A stretch of 64,000 nt of DNA from Chaetorhynchus papuensis. Taxonomy: Eukaryota > Chordata > Aves > Passeriformes > Rhipiduridae. Below are positions 49,541-58,902 of this stretch, piece by piece. Positions within the stretch are counted from its first letter, which is position 1. Each line of letters begins with the position of its first letter. The notes beneath the pieces are model-generated. The model did not search any database. It was not told the origin of the DNA and saw only the letters and a list, made by a program, of their open reading frames with translations. The translations under genes and the position numbers were made by a program. The stretch spans positions 248,001 through 312,000 of the forward strand of contig VWYX01000086.1 in assembly GCA_013396525.1 (NCBI GenBank), read 5' to 3'.

Positions 49541-50544
49541 GTTTTGGTCTGAAATTGATTAGTGGGATTTTATTTTAAAAAAAAGGTGTAGGAAATTGAT
49601 TTGCAAATTAAGGTAAATCAAGCTGGCTTGCTACATTATCCATCATTTTGTGAATAAAGTGGACATATATTGATTTACATTGTATGTTCTGGTAGCTCTT
49701 CACCACTCAAAACTCTGTATGTGACTGGATAGTCGGGTGTCCTGTTCTTGAGGACATAAGTTCTTCTTTAGACCTTCCATATCTTGTTGTGTTGTTGATT
49801 GCCTTCTGTCATATCCCTTCATGTTACATCAATTCCTGTGCCAACGTGGCTGAAGGTCAACAAAATAATATTATATAGTGGTAAAACTAGAAGGCAAACA
49901 CGCCTGTCTTTGGGGATGAAATATTGTAACTTCTATCAGCTCAGATAGCACACAGTCAATCCCAGTTTAAGGCAGATAGTTAGGATTCTGTTATCTGCTA
50001 AAAGTGGGTAATTTTCTCTAACCTTGAACCGTCCATGGGGACTGAATACCTGTCCTCTCTATCTCTAATTGGTGCACTGCAGATGTGGCCAGTAGTTTTG
50101 TACATTTTTTTCCCCCCACCACGAAAGATAAAGGAAAAACAGTTATTGCATAACAATGATCATTCCACCTCCTCAGCTCCCCAGGAAGGGCTGAGCACGT
50201 GTGCAGTACAGCCAGGCAGCACGGAGAAGCCTCCGTGTAAGGGAGAGGGAATCTGTCCCTTTCTGCCAGCAAAAGAACAGGAAATTGGACAAAATGGTTA
50301 TCATAAATGCATGCTGACAATGGAGAACAGTTTGCAATGATGTTTCCACCATTAGGCCTCATTCAAGAGCAATCTATAACACAAAAGTCATTTTGGATGA
50401 TTGCATACTTATTTTTCTGCTCTGTGTACATTAGCCAGAACTTTTAATATGTACATGGTGGGTTCTTTGGGGTTGGGTTTGCTTTGTGCTTTTGCTTAGT
50501 TTGAGGTGGGTTTTTCTGGGGGGAAAGGCAGTTTCATTATGGTT

Positions 50545-51306
50545 TTACTGAGGATGATCCTTGTGGGTATATTGAACGATTCTGTGAAATAATGGAAACA
50601 GGTCCAATGGACGTGTTGAAGGTACACACAGGACCCTATAGCTTAGAGCCCCCAGCCCAACAGCATTGAACACCACACCTTCAGGAGTCAGTTTATTTTC
50701 AAACTTAGTAAAATCTAATTTCCCCTCAGCCAAAAGAGACTTCACAGAAACCTCCCACTCCACATGCAATCCCTCAGCCTTTGTAGGAACCACCTGATCT
50801 CTTCCCACCTGGACCTGATAATTGAAAGGAGCTGGCTGGCCCCAAGCCCTGTGGCTCTTTATGAGGCAGACCACCCCAATACTCATACCTTTTTCTCAAA
50901 ACAACTTAGGTTTTTTGGAGAAGGAAGAAACTTTTAAATGAAAGATGGCAAACACTGTAAAAAATACCAAGCTCCAAAAACATGTATATATTTTTAGGAG
51001 CTGTAAGATATTCACAGATGGTTTTTTGGAAAGTAGATGTGCACAGCACCTGTGCATATCCATGCACATGCAGGCACAACTGCTTGATGGTACTTGATGG
51101 TTCCCATGAGGAGATATCAGGTAAAAACCACAGGAATTGTATAATCCTCCTGGCATTTCAGATATATAAACGTGGACCTGCTCACCTCTTTCCATTTTGG
51201 TCTGCTCTAATGCAATGTCATGAAAGGGTTCAGAGAGATGGAGTCCAAATGATGGAAATTTGATGGCCTGTCCCACTCTCTTTCTGACTCTTCTCAGCAC
51301 TGTCTT
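50545..51306 (-). pseudogene. Minus-strand frame broken by one stop, unknown
   Basis: On the minus strand one register stays open from about 51306 to 50896, is stopped once by TGA at 50898-50896, and continues in the same register to 50545. That is about 250 codons with a single stop. The downstream half contains protein-like stretches (VGRDQVVPTKAEGLHVEWEV and FENKLTPEGVVFNAVGLGAL). The upstream half is less convincing and cysteine/histidine-rich (CACMCMDMHRCCAH). I recognise no family. It may be the remnant of a transposable element or retrogene, or a chance open stretch. Its 3' end abuts a CR1-tail-like scrap at 50549-50590. Confidence 0.25.
50549..50590 (+). mobile_element. CR1 or SINE tail-like scrap
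   Basis: The plus strand reads GAGGATGATCCTTGTGGG, then TATATTGAACGATTCTGTGA. This resembles the CR1/TguSINE1 tail (GATGATCCTTGTGGGTCCC, AATATTCTGTGATTCTGTGA) with about ten bases missing. No body of the element precedes it, so a chance match is possible. Confidence 0.35.
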
Positions 51307-53787
51307 TCATGGCACCAAAATGAATTGGGAATGCTGGTTTTAGGTACTAAGAGCACATTATCACCTTCCTTTTTCTAACCTAGTGATTTTCCCACTTCAA
51401 CCTTGGCACTCTCCTTCTTTTATGGAAATTCATCCCCTTGAGGAAAAAAGGCACCAAACTATTCTACAAATTATATACAGAAATTATAGAAACAATTATA
51501 GTTAAAAAACTCCCAGAGGGGTTCTGATCTTGGTAATACTCGTTAAAACACCCAGGAATCCAAGAAAAGGACAGGTTTAACAAGGCCACTTGGCAAGTCT
51601 AAGCGACAAAGAAAAGGCAACTAAAAGAGAGCATCCAAAAGTCAGTTAAAATCACTTCCAAAGTTCAAAGAAGACAGGAGGTCAGTAGTCAACAAAATGA
51701 CATTTTGGCTGTAAAAAGTCTTTATTGCACCTGGCTCCTGTATCACATGAGCAATGATAAAGGCTCTTTTCAGTGGGAATGTCAGGTTTGCTTCTCTCTC
51801 TCTCCTTTTTTCACCTTGCTTTAAGTGTATCTCTGCTGATTCTTCCACGGATGGGCCTTGAGTTGTCCCTGATTACTGACAGACATAACTTTGCCTCACA
51901 TCATTTCTTTTCTGGACTGTGAATCCAGAATAACCTTGAGGGTATGTGTGAAGATTAAAAGATTTATCCCATCCTTGTTCCCTTTTTCCACAAGGCCTTA
52001 TGAAGGTGTCAGAGAGCACAGTTCATCAGGGCGTCTCTGGAACAGCAACATTTGCTAAGAACAAACCAGCAGGAGAACAAGGGGAGGGTGACAGAGATCC
52101 CCAGATAACCCACACTGGAGCATCTTGGTTCTTTTTACTGGCAAAGTCAACAATAGCCAGTTGTTCCTTTTTCTTCTTTTCTTTTTCTTTCCTAAAGGAA
52201 ATTAAATGTAAAAGATATGTTAGCACAACCTTAAAGCTGAGGTTTAGACGTGATTTCCAGTGTTATGATTCCCACAGCAATTGTAATTCAACTTCACTGC
52301 ACATTCTACTGCAAGGCATAAAAATTAACATCACACTGGATACAGCAGAATATATTACACAGCACTCAGAAATACTGGAGCAATTTGAGAACAGCATTAG
52401 GTTGTGTCTACTCCAGGCACTTGAATGAGTGTGTAACTTTCAGCATTAATATAGAAGTTCCTTGGTTTTGGCTTATGCTTACAGTCCACTGTCCAGGTTA
52501 GCAAGATTTTGTACTTACATGTAACTCACAGCACATGATTTTAGATTTTTTGTTTGTTTGTTTGTTTCTTAGGGATTACTCAAGTGCTTAAAATCACGTG
52601 CCAGCTTAAATACCAACCTTCTGAGACTAAGACCATTTCCACTCAGGAGTTATTTGAGCAGCTGTTTATATCTTTTGGATCTTTTGCTTTTCAAGCAAAA
52701 ATTTCCCATCCGTGGTGACTCTTTAATTACATTTAAAAATTAATTATATAAAAGTTTGAGCGAAAAACAGTTTATTGTTTTTGAGAATGAGGTGAAGCAT
52801 AAAGGACACTTTCCCCATCATAAAAATTGCATGGGACTATTAATGAACAACACAAAAGCCACAGCAGTTGGGCTAGGAAGCTTAAATTTGGCAGGTGTTT
52901 GGGGGAAGACGTGCCTTCAACTGTTCTGGTAAAAGTTCATTTTGCTTTGCTGAGTGCTTGGAAACCATTGCTCACTCACACTTGGAAGTCCTTTAACAGC
53001 AGCCTTCTCTCTCTGTTGGTGTTCCCAAAGTAAATGGGCTCCATGGGTAGTGCAAAACAAGTCCATTAATGGCTTAGGGAAGATATGATAAATTTATGTA
53101 CTGGAAGAAGTGGAGATGCATGTCATTGCACCCACTTTTACTGCTTCTTCAGCTCTCCCACTCGTAATCTACTGTGGCATCAGACCTTCTACTAAGTACA
53201 ATTTTACACTAACATAACCACCCCTGGCATGTTTCTCTCACTGAAGGGCATAAAATATTGTCAAGTCAAAGTTTCTTGAGATTTGAGCCACTACCGTACT
53301 GCTCTAACTTAAAAGTACTGTTTTATTCTGTATCAGTAAATTGTGTGGTAACTCAGAAGCACAACTGTGGTTGTAGGCAGTTTGTAGACCATTGCTGATT
53401 CTGTATTTGACACACAGGATGTGGAAGGGCAGGTTTTTAGAGCAGAGCTTATTCCTGCAGCATGTGGAGACAGCTGGTGCTCTGCTGAGAGGACTGCTGG
53501 TTTCTGCATCTTTTATTAGCACAGAAGACATACTGTAGCCAGAAACACCTCTGCCTGGACTAACTTCATTTATTTTTCTGGCCTCTTCCTCCTTGAAGTG
53601 TATGAACGTCCTGGGGAATGTGCACACATGGCAGCAGGGACAGCTGGACGTGTGAGGAACACTTGGTTGTTAATCCTGCGCTCTGTTCCCTGGTGGTGGC
53701 CAGAGTCCCACTAATCCTCTGAAGGGTTTTCCTCTGCCTGAGACGTGGATCAGCCTCCTGAGGCAGCACGAGGCTCAGAGCCTGGCT
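51307..53787. other. Unique non-coding DNA with one TTTG repeat
   Basis: No exon supported. 52546-52567 is a (TTTG)n microsatellite of about five units. A 142-codon plus frame (52000-52428) contains a phenylalanine/serine run from a T-rich tract and has no recognisable domain. Confidence 0.45.
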
Positions 53788-53830
53788 GGGACAGGGACTC
53801 TGGGGACATGGGGACAGGGACTCTGGGGAC
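53788..53830. repeat. 20-bp direct repeat, 23-bp period
   Basis: GGGACAGGGACTCTGGGGAC occurs perfectly at 53788-53807 and again at 53811-53830, with ATG between. It is a two-copy minisatellite-like duplication. Confidence 0.9.
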
Positions 53831-54524
53831 GCTCCAAAACCACCTCCAGACTGAACAAGAAGGAAGGAGCACAAGTGATTCTGCAGCGAATCTTATTGCA
53901 GTAGATCCAGGACCCTGCAAACACAAGGTGTGGGTGGGAATTGTTGGGTCTTAGTACAAGATGACATGAACCCTTTCCCATTTGGAAAAGCAGCTTCCTC
54001 TGTCATAATCATCTGCAAGCGAATAATTCAAATATTTCTTCATGCACTGTGAGGAAGTTAGAGCATTTAATATTAAAACAGTGAAATGAAAAATTAACAG
54101 TTTTCAACTATATTTCTCTGCAAAAATGAGGAAAAGGCAAAGGATTTAAGCAGTATTTTAGTCTCCCAGTGAGCCTACAGACTGCAGAGTTCATGAACAG
54201 ATGAACAAATAGTGCTTTTCCACAATGGAATACAATGTTTTTGGAATTACAATAGCATATGAATTTAATATCTCTAAGAATAACACATTTTCATTACTGG
54301 GTGGATACAGAGAACTGGAATTTTTCAGAAAGGGCTGAGAACATGACACAGTATAAAAAGAACAGGCTCACAAAGAGGTTTGTAGAGCTACAGGCAGTTT
54401 CCTCTGGAGACTCCTCAGAGCTTGCTCCTGACAATAGTAAATATAGATATGATTAAATAGATGCCAGGTTGAACCCTGCTGAGGCTAATAAAGGTAAATA
54501 ATTATTGTGATTTGGGTTTTTCAG

Positions 54525-54664
54525 GCTTATCTGCAGCAGGCAACCCCCAGCCTCATGTGCCAAACATCTGTTTGAAGAGCCAGGTGCTCCGAGACCTCCC
54601 AGTGCTCATTGCTGGGGATGAGCTGAGCGTGAAAGGAAAAGCTTCCCGAGGAAGCTCTCTCTGA
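54525..54664 (+). other. Candidate terminal exon, weak
   Basis: After an acceptor-like TTTGGGTTTTTCAG (ending 54524), one frame stays open for 45 codons to TGA at 54662. It contains CLKSQVLRDLPVLIAGDELS. The segment is GC-richer than its flanks. There is no family match and no partner exon, so chance is at least as likely. Confidence 0.12.
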
Positions 54665-55799
54665 GCCATTCTCGTAGCAAAGACAGGAACGTTCTGGGTT
54701 TCATTCATCTTTCCAGGGGACAAAATCAGAATGGATAATTACTGTCACGCAAAGTATTTGTGGGTCCAGAGGAGAATAGTTTACATCTTTCAACTAATTT
54801 TTTCTAACTCTTTTGCAATCTCTCTTATCTGCATTGACTGAAAGAAAATTTTTTCAGTCACTGCATCCCAGATTTGGTAAGAAATCCAGTTCTGGAGATG
54901 TTTGAGCAAGGAGTTGCCAAATCATCTAAGAAAAAAAAATTGTGACATCTATACTTTTGTTATGGATTTTTTCACTTTTCTGATGTTCAAATTATTGTTC
55001 CCATTATAGTTCCGCTCTCCAAACTAGTACCAGGAAATAACATTGTCCAAAAAGTCACATGGAGTTAAAATTGCATCTCCTCGGTGTCTCAAGGAAAGCT
55101 GATGAGCCAGTCTTTTGGCCACATGTTTTGGTTCTGTTACAAGCCAGGTACTTGCAGGCATCTACTCTGAATATACTTCTGTGGGTTAGGCATTAAATTC
55201 TACTTGTACCTCTGTGTTGTGGACTTGAGTCTTTTACTCAGAAGCTTTTTTGACATCACCTGTATTTTGAAGAGAATCCATCTGAAAGATTTCTTCTAGC
55301 AGCTTTTTTACTGTAAGCCAGTGTTTGTTCTGTGGTGCTCTAAAATGCATTGGTATATACAGATTTCTCAAATTTATATTTCTTATTAGTGTTAAAAATG
55401 AAGTAAGTGGGGCAGACTCAGAATCATTAGATTTAGGGAGTCTTCAATATTCAGACCCCTGAAAAAACAGCTGAATTCTTCAGCAGATTATTATAATAAT
55501 AAATACAGTTTTATGGAACATCTGTGCCCAAAGGCCTCTTCAAAAGCACATTTAAAATGTTAGCATATTGCAATCTCTTCTGCTTCTCATCACATTGCTT
55601 TGAATTGGGAAAGAACTGCCCACAAAATACTCCTGCAGAAATGTCACAGCAGTCAGAGTTTATTGGAAAAAAATAATAAGGTAAGATACTAATGGATTGA
55701 ATATATATGATTACAGAAGATTCTTGATTTCCATATAAACTATCAATGTAAACTGCCCAAAAAATATTGCTAATGTAGGCTGAAGGTTGTGATGCAATG
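54665..55799. other. Unique non-coding DNA
   Basis: AT-rich DNA with no repeat or exon recognised. Confidence 0.45.
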
Positions 55800-56377
55800 C
55801 TCTTGCCCTGCTGAGAGCAGGACATCTGGCTGGAGAGCAAGTAGGACAAGAGAACTGATCTTTGCCTTCTATTTGGCATTTCTGAGACTGCATCTGGAGC
55901 ACTGCAGCTGGTGTGGGGTGCCTGAGGACAACGAGGGTCCAGTGGGGAGCAGGACAGGACAGTCAGGGGCTGGAACAGGCCACACATGGGGGAGCTCAGT
56001 TTGTTTAACCTGGGGAAGGCTGAGGAAGGGGTGTAATCAGTGTTACCCTGCCTAAAGAGAGGGCTACAGAACAGATGGAGCTGGATCCCTCCAGAAGTGC
56101 ACAGTGAAAAGACAAGGAGCTGTAAACACAAGTTGCAGCAAGAGAAATTCTAGTTGGACATAAGGAAATAATTGTCACTGTGAGAGCAGGGAGCAGGCTG
56201 CCCAGAGAGGCTGTAGGATCTCTTGTTTGGAGGTTTTTAAAACACAGCTGGACAAATCCTTGAGAAACATGATCCAACTTTGAAGTTACACTTGCTTTGA
56301 ACAAGAGTTTGGACTTGATTATGATCTTCAGGGGTCCCTTCTAACCTCATTTTTTCTTTTCTGTGGTTCAATTCAGC
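55800..56377 (+). mobile_element. CR1 LINE fragment, longest copy in the window
   Basis: The plus strand follows CR1 ORF2 end plus 3' untranslated region in order: CTGCATCTGGAGCACTGCAG, GGGGCTGGAACAGG, AACCTGGGGAAGGCTGAGGA, GGACATAAGGAAATAATTGT, CACTGTGAGAGCAGGGAGCA, GGCTGCCCAGAGAGGCTGTA, GGAGGTTTTTAAAACACAGC, TTGGACTTGATTATGATCTT and GGGGTCCCTTCTAACCTCA. It is 5'-truncated and carries many substitutions and indels, so it is old. The 206-codon minus-strand frame over 55511-56131 is merely antisense to this element and is not a gene. Confidence 0.93.
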
Positions 56378-57232
56378 TAAGGTACAAAGTGACCCCCATA
56401 GCTGTATACCAAAAGATATAAACCCAAAAGAGGCTCCAAACTCAGCCAGGAACTTGTTCCAGTGCTAAATACCCCCCTAAGCTGCCACAGCACTGCTGTT
56501 GGAAATGCCTGAACCCTGAGTGATCTCATACGTGCTTTGTTACTTTAAGACAAGTTTACCCCGTTTCTGTCGGGAAAAAATCGAGATAAATAGACTATGA
56601 TAGTGCCTCTACATTGCCAGCATTTCTAATTGAGTGGGTGATGTAGGCTTTAATCAAAATATGATTTGTGGAGTCTTTGGGATAAAAAAGGTAATTAGGG
56701 CTTGATGGGCCTCATAAGATTGGCTTAGAGACGGCAACTCAGCTTACCTTGTCATCCTACAGAAATAAACATGTAGGGCTCTCATTCTGATCTGGCAGCA
56801 TTTGGCACCGGCCTTGCAACAGGGTAAATAGCTGCAGTGCCAGGAGGTTATGAGTTAGACTCCCAGTATTTTTTGGTGACTGGAGTTGTACAGAGCCATT
56901 AAATAAATTAGCTCAAGAGATTCTAATTCACTGAAACATCTTTTATGTTAGGATATAGCTAGGTGAAACTATTGCTTCAAATTTTTTAGTGTTCACTTAG
57001 CTGCTTCATCCAGTAAATTCCTAATAAAGTAATCACAACGTGATATGCACAAGGAGATAAAACACTGCCATCATAAACACTGCGAAGAACCAAGGTGTCT
57101 GAAACTATTACTCTAAAACTATTATTCTGTGGAAGGCAGGAGGGGAGTGGGGATTTGTGTTGTTGTGGGTTTTTTTAAAACACAGCACGTGTGGCAGCCT
57201 TTTATGAAGCAATATTTTACCTTCCACTGCAG
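56378..57232. promoter_or_regulatory. Unique DNA, candidate conserved element
   Basis: 56600-56770 has the even, repeat-free texture of a conserved non-coding element (CATTTCTAATTGAGTGGGTG, TAGGCTTTAATCAAAATATG, GGTAATTAGGGCTTGATGGG). The rest is unique sequence with no supported feature. Confidence 0.2.
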
Positions 57233-57399
57233 GACACAATGTTTTCAAACATCCAGATGAAAGCAAACAGGGCCTGAGGATCTGCTGCCTCGCTTATGAA
57301 ATCGGTTACAGACATGTAGATAAGCTCCTTCTTGCAAAGGAAGGCACGCCTGCTGCCTCATTAAGTGTAGCTGGTATAAGCTCTGCTTTCCCTGACTAA
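57233..57399 (+). other. Open frame behind an acceptor-like site
   Basis: After CTTCCACTGCAG (ending 57232), one frame stays open for 54 codons to TAA at 57397. It contains HNVFKHPDESKQGLRICCLA and DKLLLAKEGTPAASLSVAG. The reading is protein-like, but no family is recognised and no upstream exon can be tied to it. The surrounding sequence is also enhancer-like, so a conserved non-coding element that happens to be open is a good alternative. Confidence 0.15.
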
Positions 57400-57901
57400 T
57401 CCACAGCAGAATGCCAAATGGAGTCTAATCACAGTGGATTCCAATTTATAGAAGAGATGAGCCAGCGACTTGAGGCTGCCCTCATCAAAGAGTGCTGATA
57501 TTGTTGTTAGATCATATTTACTCATCTCTGACACTGAATTATAATCTGAACAATGTTTTTTTCTCTGTTTTTTGTGAAGGGAATCAGATATGGTTTGAGC
57601 TTCCTTACCAGTTTTAATTGTGCTTCCTTGCTGAAAACTGAGCCCATGAGTCTCTGATCATAAACCAAAGCAGTGGCTCTGGGAGCTAGGAAAGATTTCT
57701 GCTTTAACTGCTCGGTTAATGCTGTTCAGCTAACGTGAGGCATGTGTGTGTTCACACTGTGTATGTACATTGAAGAGCATGAATGAAAGGGAAATGTCTA
57801 TGAGCAAAGTGCTGGAAAGGACCAGAAGTGTGACGTCCATTTCTGACTTTATTTTTGTCCTGGTGTGGTGTTACCAGTCACCCAAATTTGTCAGTTCATA
57901 G

Positions 57902-57981
57902 ATGGTCCCTGTAGCCCCAGATACTGGGAGCACAGGATCCCTCCTGAAGAGTCACAACAGGCTGTCAGTTTTCCTGTAGGA
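57902..57981 (+). repeat. 80-bp direct repeat, copy A
   Basis: This segment aligns without gaps to 58337-58416. By my count 64 of 80 positions agree, including a perfect GTCACAACAGGCTGTCAG core. The similarity probably extends weakly about 20 bp further (TTGATTAATC against TTGATTATCC). The family is not recognised. It could be an old local duplication or two copies of an uncatalogued ancient repeat. Confidence 0.85.
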
Positions 57982-58136
57982 AAACTTGATTAATCTCTTT
58001 TTGCATGGCACATTATGTTTGCATTAGCATGAGCTGTTAGGCAGGCTATGTTGTTACTGCCCTCTTGAGCTATTACTCAATGATATATTTAGTGCATCTT
58101 ACATGCAAACTTTTACGACTTGAGCTTTACCTTTCA

Positions 58137-58181
58137 TTGAAAAGGTCATGAGTTCAATTCCCAGTGAGAATGACTTTTCAA
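58137..58181. other. Hairpin between the two direct-repeat copies
   Basis: TTGAAAAGGTCAT (58137-58149) pairs with ATGACTTTTCAA (58170-58181) with one bulged base, leaving a 20-nt loop. The loop GAGTTCAATTCCCAGTGAGA resembles a tRNA T-arm/B-box (GGTTCRANTCC). No complete tRNA cloverleaf can be built around it, so it is not called as a tRNA. Confidence 0.55.
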
Positions 58182-58336
58182 CCCACTTACCTGAAATACA
58201 GTGTTGCCATTTTTAGCTGTGCTGCAATGTTCATTCCACCCGAGAGAAAATCATCTTGGAAAAGCACTTAGAAATAAAACAAAGAGCTGACCTTACCATA
58301 TTCAGCTTTGTAGGGGCTTACCTGGTATCTGTGTAA

Positions 58337-58416
58337 ATGGTCCCTACAGCCACAGCTATTGAGAGAACTGAGTACCTCCTAATGGGTCACAACAGGCTGT
58401 CAGGTTTCCAGTAGGA
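58337..58416 (+). repeat. 80-bp direct repeat, copy B
   Basis: Partner of 57902-57981, 435 bp downstream in the same orientation. It starts ATGGTCCCTACAGCCACAG and ends with AGGTTTCCAGTAGGA. About 80% identity indicates an old duplication. Confidence 0.85.
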
Positions 58417-58851
58417 TGCTAATTGATTATCCACCTTTCAGACTCACAATATGTTCATCCAAAGCCCAGCATTCTACCTTTTTGCATCGAACACTTTTCA
58501 GTCACACCACGCTGGGTTTTATGGTTTCAGAGCCAGAAAACAGACCAAGGTGCATTTCAGGATTTTTAAAAAGTATATATTATTTGAACCTAAATTACGT
58601 GTTTTTGCAGTCAGCTGCTGCGAAACTAATTATAAGGAGTCTGTATGCATTCAGTTCTGCTTCTTTAAACATGCAAATAGCTCTCTTGTCATTATTATGG
58701 TTCAGTGAATAGGAACAGGGGCAAGGAGGGAGTTTAGCTATTGATTTTTGCGGGGCAGGAACTTCACTGCAGAGCTCGCACTTTTCTGACTTGGGTGGAA
58801 ATTGTGTAAGGAAATTGTGTAGGAATTATTCTCATCTCTGCTATTTCAGCA

Positions 58852-58902
58852 GTGTTCAAACCTGGGCTTCAGGTTCCCTAACTGCAGAATGGGGATGGTG
58901 GT
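58852..58902 (+). mobile_element. MIR-like ancient SINE scrap
   Basis: CAAACCTGGGCTTCAGGTTC followed by CCTAACTGCAGAATGGGGAT and GGTGG resembles the MIR core (AACCTCTCTGTGCCTCAGTTTCCTCATCTGTAAAATGGGGAT). Short and diverged, so tentative. Confidence 0.3.

Noticed and set aside
55511..56131. 206-codon minus-strand open frame
   Set aside because: More than half of it lies antisense to the CR1 copy at 55800-56377. It has no recognisable domain and is explained by the repeat.
56845..56868. Another B-box-like string (GGTTATGAGTTAGACTCCC)
   Set aside because: Isolated match with no matching A box or tail; expected by chance.
58137..58181. A tRNA gene around the B-box-like GAGTTCAATTCCC
   Set aside because: No acceptor stem, D arm or anticodon arm could be assembled upstream.
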